Assembly (NCBI RefSeq): GCF_025398255.1
Contig: NZ_JAODNW010000009.1
Coordinates: 1 to 62,227 of the forward strand
Direction: 5' to 3'
DNA from: Chelativorans intermedius
GTDB lineage: Bacteria; Pseudomonadota; Alphaproteobacteria; Rhizobiales; Rhizobiaceae
Length of the DNA: 62,227 nucleotides
Positions within the stretch are counted from its first letter, which is position 1; every line of letters starts with the position of its first letter. Below the pieces are notes generated by a model. The model saw nothing but the letters and a program-made list of their open reading frames with translations, ran no database searches and was not told where the DNA came from. The position numbers and the translations under genes were made by a program. This document shows positions 9,528 through 19,700 of the stretch, piece by piece.

Positions 9528-9944
9528 ATGACCGAAATTGTCGATGCCGACTATGTCCCCTCCGAGGACGAGCCCTTCATGAACGAGCGCCAGCGGGCCT
9601 ACTTCCGCAACAAGCTTCTGAAGTGGAAGAACGAGATCCTGAAGGAAGCGCGCGAAACGCTGGAGGCCCTGCAGCGCGAGAGCGCCAACCATCCCGACCT
9701 GGCCGATCGGGCATCCTCCGAGACCGACCGTGCCATTGAGCTGCGCGCACGCGACCGGCAACGTAAGCTGATCGCGAAGATCGACGCCGCATTGCAGCGC
9801 CTCGACGAAGGCACCTATGGCTATTGCGAGGAGACGGGAGAGCCGATCTCGCTCAAGCGGCTCGACGCCCGTCCCATCGCCACGCTTTCCATCGAGGCGC
9901 AAGAGCGCCACGAGCGGCGCGAGAAGGTCTACCGCGACGATTAG
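9528..9944 (+). CDS. dksA: DksA, RNA polymerase-binding transcription factor
   Basis: 138 residues. DksA enters the secondary channel of RNA polymerase and works with ppGpp in the stringent response. The coiled-coil tip motif DxxDxA is intact (Asp57, Asp60, Ala62 in PDLADRAS). The C-terminal zinc-finger region keeps only one of the four cysteines: Cys100, with Thr103, Ser121 and Ala124 at the other positions, although the backbone (YGYCEETGEPI, RLDARPIATL) is conserved. Such zinc-free versions are known in alphaproteobacteria and as DksA2. Own promoter upstream and a strong hairpin right after the stop, so probably monocistronic. Confidence 0.95.
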   Translation: MTEIVDADYVPSEDEPFMNERQRAYFRNKLLKWKNEILKEARETLEALQRESANHPDLADRASSETDRAIELRARDRQRKLIAKIDAALQRLDEGTYGYCEETGEPISLKRLDARPIATLSIEAQERHERREKVYRDD

Positions 9945-9980
9945 AACAGCCAGGCGGCTGTCTGCCGCCCGGGCTGGTTC
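9944..9980 (+). terminator. Hairpin directly after dksA
   Basis: Stem built from GGCGGC (9953-9958) and GCCGCC (9964-9969), extended outward by AGCC/GGCT and GAAC/GTTC with one-base interruptions. It starts at the last base of the stop codon. No T-run follows, so termination efficiency is uncertain. Confidence 0.5.
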
Positions 9981-10137
9981 CGCATCCCAATTCGGCAAGC
10001 TTCATCAGATTGACATCTTCCGGCAAGTCGCCAAAAGTTGGCGGCCATTGCAGCGCGGCTGCCGGCGCCGGTGGATCGCGGCGAAGGGGCGGTTCGCCTG
10101 TCGGGATTTCAGGCAATTTCCACCGAGGGAGACACCC

Positions 10138-11091
10138 ATGCGAAAACTACTTCTCATCGCCGCGGCGGGCCTCGCCATGGCGACGGCGGCCTCGGCCCAG
10201 ACGGTCAAGGTCTCCGTGACGGCCATCGTCGAACATCCGGCGCTTGACGCGGTGCGCGATGGCGTGCGCGACGGGCTGGCCGACGCGGGCTACAAGGAGG
10301 GCGAGAATCTGCAATTCGTCTACGAGTCCGCGCAGGGCAACCCGGCCACGGCGGCGCAGATCGCCCGCGAATTCGTGGGCAGCGCGCCGGACGTGATCGT
10401 GCCCATTTCCACGCCGTCGGCACAGGCGGTGGCAGCGGCCACGCGCGACATCCCGGTGGTTTTCTCGGCCGTGACCGACCCGCTGGCCGCGGGCCTGGTG
10501 GAATCGAACGAGAAGCCGGGCGGCAACGTCACCGGTGTGTCGGATCTGACGCCCGTTGCCGACCATGTGGCGCTCATCATGGAACTGGCGCCCTCGGCGA
10601 AGAGCGTCGGTTTCGTCTACAATCCGGGCGAGGCGAACTCCGTGGCTCTCCTCGAGCATTTCCGCAACGCGGCCGAGGAGGCAGGACTTTCGGTGGTCGA
10701 GGCGGCCGCCAACAAGTCGGCCGACGTGCAGGCCGCAGGGCGCAGCCTGGTCGGCAAGGCCGATGCCATGTACGTGCCCACCGACAACACCGTGGTCTCC
10801 GCCCTGGAGGCCCTGATTTCCGTTGCGGAAGAGAACGACCTGCCGCTGGTCTCCGGCGACACGGATTCGGTGGAGCGCGGCACGCTCGCCTCCATCGGCT
10901 TCGACTACTATCAGCTCGGCAGGCAGACGGCCGACGTCGTGGTGCGCGTGCTGAAGGGCGAGGCGCCGGGTGACATTCCCGTCACCTTTGCCAGCGGCAC
11001 GGATCTGGTGGTCAACCGCAAGGCTGCCGAGGCCATGGGCGTGACGCTGCCCGAGGGCTTGGTGGAGCGCGCTTCGAAGGTGATCGAGTAG
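10138..11091 (+). CDS. ABC transporter substrate-binding protein, TrpX/DUF534 type
   Basis: 317 residues with a signal peptide (MRKLLLIAAAGLAMATAASA) and no lipobox cysteine, so a soluble periplasmic binding protein. Body matches the ABC_sub_bind (DUF534) family: VSVTAIVEHPALDAVRDGV near the mature N-terminus, VPISTPSAQAVAAATRDIPVVFSAVTDP and FVYNPGEANSVA. Relatives include TrpX-type proteins, some with aromatic amino acid ligands; the substrate here is not known. ATG 10138 follows CGAGGGAGACACCC. Followed by a permease and an ATPase, a complete importer. Confidence 0.9.
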   Translation: MRKLLLIAAAGLAMATAASAQTVKVSVTAIVEHPALDAVRDGVRDGLADAGYKEGENLQFVYESAQGNPATAAQIAREFVGSAPDVIVPISTPSAQAVAAATRDIPVVFSAVTDPLAAGLVESNEKPGGNVTGVSDLTPVADHVALIMELAPSAKSVGFVYNPGEANSVALLEHFRNAAEEAGLSVVEAAANKSADVQAAGRSLVGKADAMYVPTDNTVVSALEALISVAEENDLPLVSGDTDSVERGTLASIGFDYYQLGRQTADVVVRVLKGEAPGDIPVTFASGTDLVVNRKAAEAMGVTLPEGLVERASKVIE

Positions 11092-11269
11092 AAGATTGAG
11101 GCCGGGGCCCTCGCGCAAGCAGGGCCCCGCCGTCCTGCCGGCGCGGCCGGAAGCCCGGACTTTTCATCCCGATTGCCTTCGCCTTCCAATTTTTTCCTTG
11201 CACTTCACCCCGCTTCGCGCCACCGGAGGGCGCAATCGTGAAGGATTCACCGCGGAGCGTTTCGATACA

Positions 11270-12154
11270 ATGTCTGCCATCGCTTTCTGGGGCGCCGTCG
11301 AGCTCGGACTGATCTACGGCTTTGTGGCGCTCGGCGTCTTTCTGGCCTTCCGTGTGCTCGATTTTCCAGATCTTACGGTCGATGGCTCCTTTCCGCTGGG
11401 GGCGGCGGCCGCGGCGGTGGCCATCACCGCCGGCTGGGACCCGTGGCTTGCCTGTCTGCTTGCCGCCGTGGGCGGTGCGCTGTGCGGGCTCGTGACGGCG
11501 TTTCTGAATGTCCGCTTCGGCATATTGAACCTGCTTGCCTCGATCTTGACCATGATCGCGCTGTTTTCCGTCAATCTGCGCATCATGGGGCGGCCAAACA
11601 TGGCCGTGCTGAACCGCGAGACGGTGGTAACACCCTTCTACGACCTGGGGCTGCCGGACCACCTCGTGCGGCCGGCTGTGCTTGCCGTTCTCGTGTTGGC
11701 AACGGTGCTGCTCCTGGCCCGTTTCCTGGCCAGCGATTTCGGCCTGGCCATGCGCGCGGCCGGCGCCAATGCCCGCATGGCACAGGCCAATGGCGTGAAT
11801 GTCGGCCGGCAGATCTATTGCGGTATGGCGCTTTCCAATGCGCTGACCGGGCTGGGCGGCGCCCTGTTCGCCCAGATCGCCGGCTTTGCCGATGTGACGT
11901 CCGGCGTGGGCACCATCGTGGTGGGCCTGGCGGCGGTGATCGTCGGTGAAACGCTGTTTCGTACCCGCATCATGCTGGTGGCGCTTCTGTCCGTCGTCAT
12001 CGGCTCCGTCGTCTACCGCATCGCCGTGCAGCTTGCGCTTTCGGCAGACCTGCTCTTCCTCAAGGCTTCCGATCTGAACCTTGTCACCGCCGTTCTGGTA
12101 ACGCTGGCGCTGATCCTGCCGAAGCTGCGGGCGCGCAGAAAGGCTGTCCAATGA
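11270..12154 (+). CDS. ABC transporter permease of the TrpX-type importer
   Basis: 294 residues, almost entirely hydrophobic, with eight or nine membrane spans, of the LivH/RbsC-like permease fold (BPD_transp_2). Conserved pieces include DFPDLTVDGSFPLGAA near the N-terminus and AMRAAGANARMAQANGVNV in the coupling loop. Start at ATG 11270; the open frame runs 58 codons further upstream with non-membrane sequence. About 180 bp lie between the binding protein and this gene, and it overlaps the ATPase gene by 4 bp (ATGA). Confidence 0.92.
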   Translation: MSAIAFWGAVELGLIYGFVALGVFLAFRVLDFPDLTVDGSFPLGAAAAAVAITAGWDPWLACLLAAVGGALCGLVTAFLNVRFGILNLLASILTMIALFSVNLRIMGRPNMAVLNRETVVTPFYDLGLPDHLVRPAVLAVLVLATVLLLARFLASDFGLAMRAAGANARMAQANGVNVGRQIYCGMALSNALTGLGGALFAQIAGFADVTSGVGTIVVGLAAVIVGETLFRTRIMLVALLSVVIGSVVYRIAVQLALSADLLFLKASDLNLVTAVLVTLALILPKLRARRKAVQ

Positions 12155-12948
12155 TCTCCGTCCAGGATCTGCACGTCACCTTCAATCCCGGCACGCCGCT
12201 CGAGCGGCGCGCCGTCAACGGCATCGACCTGACGCTCCAGGAAGGCGAGTTCGCCACGGTGATCGGTTCCAATGGTGCTGGCAAGTCGACCCTGCTGGCG
12301 GCGATCGCCGGTGACGTCGCGGTGGAGCGCGGGCGGATCGAAATCGGTGGGCGTGACGTCACGCGTCAGGCGCCGGCAAGGCGTGCGGCGCGGGTAGCGC
12401 GCGTCTTTCAGGACCCGCTCGCCGGCTCCTGTGCTGCGCTTTCCATCGAGGAAAACCTGGCGCTGGCGGCAATGCGCGGTGCAAGGCGGGGCCTTGCTTC
12501 CGCCCTCAACGCCGGTCGCCGGGCACTGCTGCGCGAGCGGGTGGCCGAGCTCGGCCTTAACCTCGAAGACCGTATGGGCGACCGCATGGGCCTGCTGTCG
12601 GGCGGGCAGCGCCAGGCGCTGGCGCTCGTCATGGCCACGCTCGCCGGCGCGGAGGTCCTGCTGCTTGACGAGCACACGGCGGCCCTCGACCCCGGCATGG
12701 CGGAGTTCGTGGTCGAGCTCACGCAGCGGCTGGTGAAGGCCCACGGACTGACGACGCTGATGGTGACTCACTCCATGCGGCAGGCGCTGGACCTCGGCAC
12801 GCGCACTGTCATGCTCCATGAAGGCCGCATCGTGCTCGACATCACGGGCGAGCGGCGCAGCAGTATGGATGTGGACGATCTCGTGGCCATGTTCCGCAAG
12901 GTACGTGGCGGCGAGGAGCTTGACGACGACTCGTTGCGGATCGGCTGA
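12151..12948 (+). CDS. ABC transporter ATP-binding protein of the TrpX-type importer
   Basis: 265 residues. Walker A GSNGAGKST (39-47), signature LSGGQRQ (149-155), Walker B EVLLLDEHTAALDP (about 168-181) and switch His in MVTHSM are all intact. Powers the importer made with the two preceding genes. A single ATPase and single permease gene implies homodimers of each. Confidence 0.94.
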   Translation: MISVQDLHVTFNPGTPLERRAVNGIDLTLQEGEFATVIGSNGAGKSTLLAAIAGDVAVERGRIEIGGRDVTRQAPARRAARVARVFQDPLAGSCAALSIEENLALAAMRGARRGLASALNAGRRALLRERVAELGLNLEDRMGDRMGLLSGGQRQALALVMATLAGAEVLLLDEHTAALDPGMAEFVVELTQRLVKAHGLTTLMVTHSMRQALDLGTRTVMLHEGRIVLDITGERRSSMDVDDLVAMFRKVRGGEELDDDSLRIG

Positions 12949-13094
12949 CGCGGCCGGCGCCGGGCGATTTCCGGTGCCTGTCGGGCCTGCACGGGCAGAC
13001 TCCTGTGGCCAAGGTTCCGGCAGACTCGACCCGTCAGGCTCGATCCTGAACAATGGGTGCGATACGCACTGAGTCCGAAAGCCCGGGAACCGAC

Positions 13095-16000
13095 ATGGCA
13101 AGCGACAGGCCATCGCATGACCCGCTGAAGAAAGAAATGGCGCGCCGGAAGACACGCCCTGCGCGGCCCTTCATTCACCTGCGGGTGCATTCGGCCTATT
13201 CCCTGCTGGAGGGCGCGCTGCCGCTTTCCAGGATCATCGGCCATGCCGTAGCGGACGAGGCGCCGGCCATTGCCGTCACCGACACCAACAATCTGTTCGG
13301 CGCGCTGGAGTTTGCCCAGAAGGCGGCGAAGGAGGGGGTGCAGCCCATCATCGGCTGCCAGCTTGCCGTGGCCTTCGCCGATGCCCTGTCCGAGGCGCGC
13401 CGTGGCAGCCACGCCCGGAGGGCGCAACCCGAGCATGAGCCGCTGGTGCTCCTTGCCGCGACGGAGGAAGGATATGCCAATCTGGTGCGGCTCGTCAGCC
13501 GCGCCTATCTGGACAACGAGGCGGGTGCCGCCCCGCACGTATCCGCAGCCTGGCTTGCGGAGCTCGCCGAGGGCATCCTGTGCCTGACAGGCGGCCCGCG
13601 CGGGCCCGTGGGCGCGGCCCTGAAGGCCGACCGGCCCGAGGTGGCCGCCTCGCGGCTGCAATATCTCAGGGAGATCTACGACAGCCGTCTGTATGTCGAG
13701 ATCGAGCGTCTGGCGGGCTACGACCGCGCGCTGGAGGCGGCGACGGTGGACCTCGCCTATCGCCACGATCTGCCGCTGGTGGCGACCAATGAAGCCTTCT
13801 TTCCCGCGCGCGAGGACTTCGATGCCCATGACGCGCTGATCGCCATTGCGGAAGGCGCGGTCATCGCCATGGACGACCGTCGCCGGCTCACGCCCGACAA
13901 TTACCTTCGGTCGCAGGCCGAGATGGCGGCGCTTTTCGACGACCTGCCGGAAGCCATCGACAACACGGTCGAAATCGCGCTGCGCTGCTCCTACTATCCG
14001 AAGACCCGTAAGCCCATCCTGCCGCGTTTCACTGGCAGCGCGCAGGACGCGGAGGCCGCGGAAACGGCGGAGGCGCAGGAGCTGCGCCGGCAGGCCCACG
14101 AAGGGCTTGAGAAGCGGCTGGCCACTCAGGGACCTGCGAAGGGGCACAGCCGCGAGGACTACGTCGCGCGCCTGGAACACGAGCTTGGCATCATCGAGCG
14201 CATGAAGTTCCCCGGCTACTTCCTGATCGTTGCCGACTTCATCAAATGGGCCAAGGCGCACGACATTCCCGTGGGGCCCGGGCGCGGATCGGGCGCGGGC
14301 TCGCTGGTGGCCTATGCGCTGACCATCACCGACATCGACCCGCTGCGCTTTTCGCTGCTGTTCGAGCGTTTCCTGAACCCGGATCGCGTCTCGATGCCGG
14401 ATTTCGACATCGACTTCTGCCAGGAGCGGCGCGATGAGGTGATCCGCTACGTCCAGGAGAAATATGGCCGCGACCAGGTGGCGCAGATCATCACCTTCGG
14501 AACGTTGCAGGCGCGCGCCGTGCTGCGCGATGTCGGCCGCGTGCTGCAGATGCCCTATGGGCAGGTGGACCGCCTGTGCAAGATGGTGCCCTCCAATCCG
14601 GCCAACCCGACACCGCTGAAGAAGGCCATCGAGGACGAGCCGCGCTTTGCCGAGGAGGTGGAGAAGGAACCGATCGTCGGGCAGCTTCTGGAAATCGCCC
14701 AGAAGCTCGAAGGGCTCTACAGGCACGCCTCGACCCATGCGGCGGGCATCGTCATCGGCGACCGGCCGCTGTCCGAGCTGGTGCCCATGTATCGCGATCC
14801 GCGCTCGGATATGCCAGTCACCCAGTTCAACATGAAATGGGTGGAACAGGCCGGTCTGGTGAAGTTCGACTTTCTCGGCCTGAAGACGCTGACCGTGCTG
14901 GAGAAGGCGGTGCAGCTCATCCGCCGCCGCGGCATCGAGATCGACCTTTCGAGCATCCCTTACGACGACCCTGAAACCTATGCGATGCTGTCGCGCGGCG
15001 AGACGGTGGGCATCTTTCAGGTGGAAAGCGCGGGCATGCGCAAGGCGCTGATCGGCATGCAGCCCGACCGCATCGAGGACATCATCGCCCTGGTGGCGCT
15101 CTACCGCCCCGGCCCGATGGAGAACATCCCCACCTACAACGCCCGCAAGCACGGGCAGGAGGAAATCGCCTCCATCCATCCCAAGATCGACCACCTGCTG
15201 AAGGAGACCCAGGGCGTCATCGTCTATCAGGAGCAGGTGATGCAGATCGCCCAGGAGCTTTCCGGCTATACGCTCGGCGAAGCCGATCTTCTGCGCCGCG
15301 CCATGGGCAAGAAGATCCGCTCCGAGATGGACAAGCAGCGCGTGCGCTTCGTGGAGGGCGCGGTGGAGCGCGGGCTGCAGAAGCCGCAGGCCGATTTCAT
15401 CTTCGACCTTCTGGCCAAGTTTGCCGACTACGGGTTCAACAAGTCGCATGCCGCGGCCTATGCCGTGGTCTCCTATCAGACGGCCTATCTGAAGGCGCAT
15501 TACCCGGTGGAGTTTCTGGCCGCGTCCATGACCTACGACATGGCCAACACCGACAAGCTCAACGACTTCCGCCGCGATGCCATGCGGCTCGGCATCGAGG
15601 TGGTGTCGCCCTCGGTGATGACGAGCTTTCGCGATTTCGAGGTGGGCGAGAACCGCATCTACTATTCGCTGGCCGCTATCAAGGGCGTGGGCGAGGCGGC
15701 GGTCGAGCATATCGTCGAGAAGCGCAAGGAGAAGCCTTTCGAGAGCCTGGAAGATTTCTGCGCCCGCGTCGACCCGCGCATCGTCGGCAAGCGCGTGCTC
15801 GAAAGCCTCATCTGCGCCGGCGCGCTCGACTGTTTCGGCCATGATCGGGCGGCGCTGTTTGCCGGCGTGGATCGGCTGATGGGCATGGCCGCACGCGCGG
15901 CGGAGGATGCGGCGATGGGGCAGGGCGACATCTTCGGGACGGCGCTCGAACCGCAGAAGCTGCACCTGCCGGCCGTCGACCCGTGGCTGCCGGCGGAAAA

Positions 16001-16610
16001 GCTGCATCGCGAGTTTCAGGCCGTCGGCTGCTATCTCTCCGCCCATCCGCTCGACGACTATCTGCCGACGCTGGAGAAGATGCGCGTGCAAAGCTGGGCT
16101 GCCTTCCAGGCCGCCGTCAAGCACGGCGCGACCGCCGGGCGACTGGCCGGCACCGTGACGGCCAAGCAGGAGCGCAAGACGCGTACCGGCAACAAGATGG
16201 GCATCGTCCAGCTTTCCGATGCCACCGGCCAGTATGAGGCCGTTCTGTTTTCCGAGACGTTGGCCCAGTACCGCGATCTTCTGGAGCCGGGAAACTCGGT
16301 CGTCATCACCGTTTCGGCGGAAGACAGGCCGGAGGGCGTGAACCTGCGCATCCAGACCGTCCAGTCGCTGGAGGAGGAGGCCAGCCGCATGCAGAAGGCG
16401 CTGCGCGTCTATCTGCGCGACGCGGCGCCCGTCGGTGCCATCTCCTCCCAGCTCAGCAGCCGTGGAGAGGGGCAGGTGAGTCTCATCGTCATCAAGGAGG
16501 GCGGCCAAGGCGAAATCGAGATCGGCTTGCCCGAGCGCTATCGCATCTCCCCGCAACTTGCCGCCGCCATGCGCGCCGTTCCGGGCGTGGTGGATGTCGA
16601 GCTGGTTTAG
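13095..16610 (+). CDS. dnaE: DNA polymerase III subunit alpha
   Basis: About 1171 residues from ATG 13095 (GGGAAC upstream); ATG 13053 would add 14 residues. Order of domains: PHP domain (FIHLRVHSAYSLLEGALPL near the start), polymerase palm with PDFDIDFCQERR holding two catalytic Asp and the third in VKFDFLGLKTL, fingers, HhH region, then an OB fold (GRLAGTVTAKQERKTRTGNK). This is DnaE1, the replicative alpha subunit, not the short ImuC-type DnaE2. Converges with nrdJ. Confidence 0.96.
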   Translation: MASDRPSHDPLKKEMARRKTRPARPFIHLRVHSAYSLLEGALPLSRIIGHAVADEAPAIAVTDTNNLFGALEFAQKAAKEGVQPIIGCQLAVAFADALSEARRGSHARRAQPEHEPLVLLAATEEGYANLVRLVSRAYLDNEAGAAPHVSAAWLAELAEGILCLTGGPRGPVGAALKADRPEVAASRLQYLREIYDSRLYVEIERLAGYDRALEAATVDLAYRHDLPLVATNEAFFPAREDFDAHDALIAIAEGAVIAMDDRRRLTPDNYLRSQAEMAALFDDLPEAIDNTVEIALRCSYYPKTRKPILPRFTGSAQDAEAAETAEAQELRRQAHEGLEKRLATQGPAKGHSREDYVARLEHELGIIERMKFPGYFLIVADFIKWAKAHDIPVGPGRGSGAGSLVAYALTITDIDPLRFSLLFERFLNPDRVSMPDFDIDFCQERRDEVIRYVQEKYGRDQVAQIITFGTLQARAVLRDVGRVLQMPYGQVDRLCKMVPSNPANPTPLKKAIEDEPRFAEEVEKEPIVGQLLEIAQKLEGLYRHASTHAAGIVIGDRPLSELVPMYRDPRSDMPVTQFNMKWVEQAGLVKFDFLGLKTLTVLEKAVQLIRRRGIEIDLSSIPYDDPETYAMLSRGETVGIFQVESAGMRKALIGMQPDRIEDIIALVALYRPGPMENIPTYNARKHGQEEIASIHPKIDHLLKETQGVIVYQEQVMQIAQELSGYTLGEADLLRRAMGKKIRSEMDKQRVRFVEGAVERGLQKPQADFIFDLLAKFADYGFNKSHAAAYAVVSYQTAYLKAHYPVEFLAASMTYDMANTDKLNDFRRDAMRLGIEVVSPSVMTSFRDFEVGENRIYYSLAAIKGVGEAAVEHIVEKRKEKPFESLEDFCARVDPRIVGKRVLESLICAGALDCFGHDRAALFAGVDRLMGMAARAAEDAAMGQGDIFGTALEPQKLHLPAVDPWLPAEKLHREFQAVGCYLSAHPLDDYLPTLEKMRVQSWAAFQAAVKHGATAGRLAGTVTAKQERKTRTGNKMGIVQLSDATGQYEAVLFSETLAQYRDLLEPGNSVVITVSAEDRPEGVNLRIQTVQSLEEEASRMQKALRVYLRDAAPVGAISSQLSSRGEGQVSLIVIKEGGQGEIEIGLPERYRISPQLAAAMRAVPGVVDVELV

Positions 16611-16728
16611 GCACCCGTCTCAAGACAGAAAACGCCCGGCCGCAAAGGGTGTTTCTCCGCGCCTCGGCGCTTGAAGACACCCATTCTCACCCCGTCCTGA
16701 TCCGCTGCGAACCCGGCGCCAACACAGA

Positions 16729-16748
16729 CGGCGGGCCGTTGCCCGCCG
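16729..16748. terminator. Hairpin between convergent dnaE and nrdJ
   Basis: Perfect 8-bp stem CGGCGGGC / GCCCGCCG with loop CGTT in the 177-bp gap between the two stop codons. No T-run on either side. Its position suggests a shared transcription barrier. Confidence 0.4.
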
Positions 16749-16787
16749 CCTGGAAAACCCGTGTCCGGCGCGTATTCCGAACGCCCC

Positions 16788-19700
16788 TCAGGAGCAGCCG
16801 CTGGTCGCTCCGCAGGTGTCACACTTCTCGCAGGTGCCGTTGCGCACCATGGTGAAGTTCTGACACTCGGAGCACATATTGCCGGTGTAGCCCTGCATGA
16901 TGGCCTTCTGTCGGCGGTGGGCTTCCACCTTCTTGGCCTCCGCCGCCTCGTCGGCTGCCGGCTGCTCGGCACTTTCGTCCCGCGCGGCCTCCTCGGCCAG
17001 CTCCTTGGCGCGCTCTTCATAGTCGCGGCGGAAGGCGGAGGCTTCCTCCTGCAGGCCGGCGACCGCCGGCTTGAGCGCCGTCACCGTTGCGCCGGCGGAA
17101 ACGGCACGCACCTTGGGCCCGCCACGGCCGGCCGGCACGCCGCCGGATGCTTCACCGCGGGGCTCGTCGTTCCTGCTCACCATCTTGAAGGGCGTGGCGC
17201 CCCGCGTCAGTCCCCTTGAGAAAGGGGTCGCCTTGCCTTCGTTGATGCCGCGGCCGAGCGCGGTGTTGGAGAAATCGGTCGTGTCGACATGGGCAAGGTC
17301 GTGACGGCCGAGATAGGAGATCGCCAGCTCGCGGAAAACATAGTCGAGAATCGAGGTGGCGTTCTTGATGGCGTCGTTGCCCTGCACCATGCCGGCCGGC
17401 TCGAACTTGGTGAAGGTGAAGGCCTCCACATACTCTTCCAGCGGCACGCCGTATTGCAGGCCGAGCGAGATGGCGATGGCAAAATTGTTCATCATCGCGC
17501 GGAAGGCGGCCCCTTCCTTGTGCATGTCGATGAAGATTTCGCCCAGGCGGCCGTCGTCGAACTCGCCGGTGCGCAGATAGACCTTGTGCCCGCCGACCAC
17601 GGCCTTCTGGGTGTAGCCCTTGCGCCGGTTGGGCAGTTTCTCGCGCTCGCGCACCACGCGCTCGACCACGCGCTCAACGATCTTTTCCGTCACCTGCGCG
17701 GCCTGAGCCGCCGTCGGGGCGGCAACCAGCTCCTCCACAAGGTCGTCGGCTTCCTCGTCGTCCTGCGAGAGCAGCGAGGCATTCAGCGGCTGGGAGAGCT
17801 TCGAGCCGTCGCGATAGAGCGCGTTGGCCTTCAGCCCCAGCTTCCACGACAGCATGTAGGCGTTCTTGCAGTCCTCGACCGTCGCCTCGTTGGGCATGTT
17901 GATGGTCTTGGAGATGGCGCCGGAGATGAAGGGCTGGGCGGCGGCCATCATGCGGATGTGGGATTCGACAGAGAGATAGCGCTTGCCGATCTTGCCGCAG
18001 GGGTTGGCGCAGTCGAAGACGGGCAGGTGCTCATCCTTGAGGTGCGGCGCGCCTTCCAGCGTCATGGCGCCGCAGATGTGAATGTTGGCGGCCTCGATCT
18101 CCTGCTTCGAAAAGCCGAGCGCGGGCAGAATCTCGAAGGAGAAATCGGAGAGCTGCTCGTCGGTGAAGCCGAAGGTCTCCTTCAGCCAGTCTGCACCCAG
18201 CGTCCACTGGTTGAAGGCGAACTTGATGTCGAAGGCGGATTTCAGCGCCGCGTTCAGCGCCGCGATCTTCTCGTCGGTGAAACCCTTGGCCTTCAGCGTC
18301 GTGGGGTTGACGCCCGGCGCCTGGTCGAGCGTGCCATGGCCCACCGCATAGGCCTCGATCTCGGCGATCTGGGCCTCGGTATAGCCGAGTGTGCGCAGTG
18401 CCTCGGGCACGGCGCGGTTGATGATCTTGAAATAGCCGCCGCCGGCCAGCTTCTTGAACTTCACCAGCGCGAAATCGGGCTCGATGCCCGTGGTGTCGCA
18501 GTCCATGACAAGTCCGATCGTGCCGGTGGGCGCGATCACGGTTGCCTGGGCGTTGCGGTAGCCGTGCTTCTGCCCAAGCTCCAGCGCCCTGTCCCAGGCA
18601 GCCCGCGCATGCGTCACAAGCTCTGCCTGCGGGCAATCCTGCGCCTTCAGCGGCACGGGGCTGACCGAAAGATTCTCGTAGCCCTGCTCCTCGCCATAGG
18701 CGGCGCGGCGGTGATTGCGGATGACGCGCAGCATGTGCTCGGCATTGCGCTGGTAGTCCGGGAAGGGGCCAAGCTCGCCGGCCATCTCTGCCGAGGTTGC
18801 ATAGGCCACGCCCGTCATGATGGCGGTGAGCGCGGCGCAGATGGCCCGGCCCTCATCGGAGTCGTAAGGAATGCCGGAGGTCATCAGCAGGCCGCCGATA
18901 TTGGCATAGCCGAGCCCCAGCGTGCGGTACTCGTAGGAAAGCCTGGCAATCTCCTTCGAGGGGAACTGCGCCATCATGACGGAGATTTCCAGCACGATGG
19001 TCCACAGCCTGACGGTGTGCTCATACGCCTCGATGTCGATCGAGCCATCCTTGTTGCGGTACTGCAGGAGATTGATGGAGGCGAGATTGCAGGCCGTGTC
19101 GTCCAGGAACATGTATTCCGAGCACGGATTGGACGCGCGGATCGGACCGGCCGCCGGGCAGGTGTGCCAGTCGTTCATCGTGGTATTGAAATGCAGTCCC
19201 GGATCGGCCGAAGCCCAGGCGGCATAGCCGATCTTTTCCCACAGGTCGCGTGCCTTGAGAACCTTGGCGGGCTTGCCGTCGATGCGGTTGATCAGCGTCC
19301 AATCGCCATCGTTCTCGACGGCACGCAGGAAGTCGTCCTTCAGCGACACGGAGTTGTTGGAGTTCTGGCCGGAAACGGTGAGATAGGCTTCCGAATCCCA
19401 ATCCGTATCGTAGGTCTTGAAGGCGATCGAGGTATAGCCCTGCTTGGCGAACTGGATGACGCGCTTGATGTAGTTCTCCGGCACGGCGTTGCGCTTGGCC
19501 GCCTTCACCTCGCGCTTGAGTGCCGGGTTCTTGGCAGGGTCAAAGCATTCGCCATTGTCAGCCTGGCAGTTGACGCAGGCCTTCATGATGGCTTCGAGAT
19601 GCTTCTTGACGATCTTGGAGCCGGTGACGAGGGCCGCGACCTTCTGCTCCTCCTTCACCTTCCAATCGATATATTCCTCGATGTCCGGGTGGTCGATGTC

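Noticed and set aside
9981-10137. T-box or amino-acid attenuator before the TrpX-type transporter
   Set aside because: No specifier-loop structure or T-box core sequence and no terminator with a T-run.
12768-16556. 1262-codon open frame on the minus strand through dnaE
   Set aside because: Antisense shadow of dnaE caused by high third-position GC; the protein has no domain and dnaE is complete on the plus strand.
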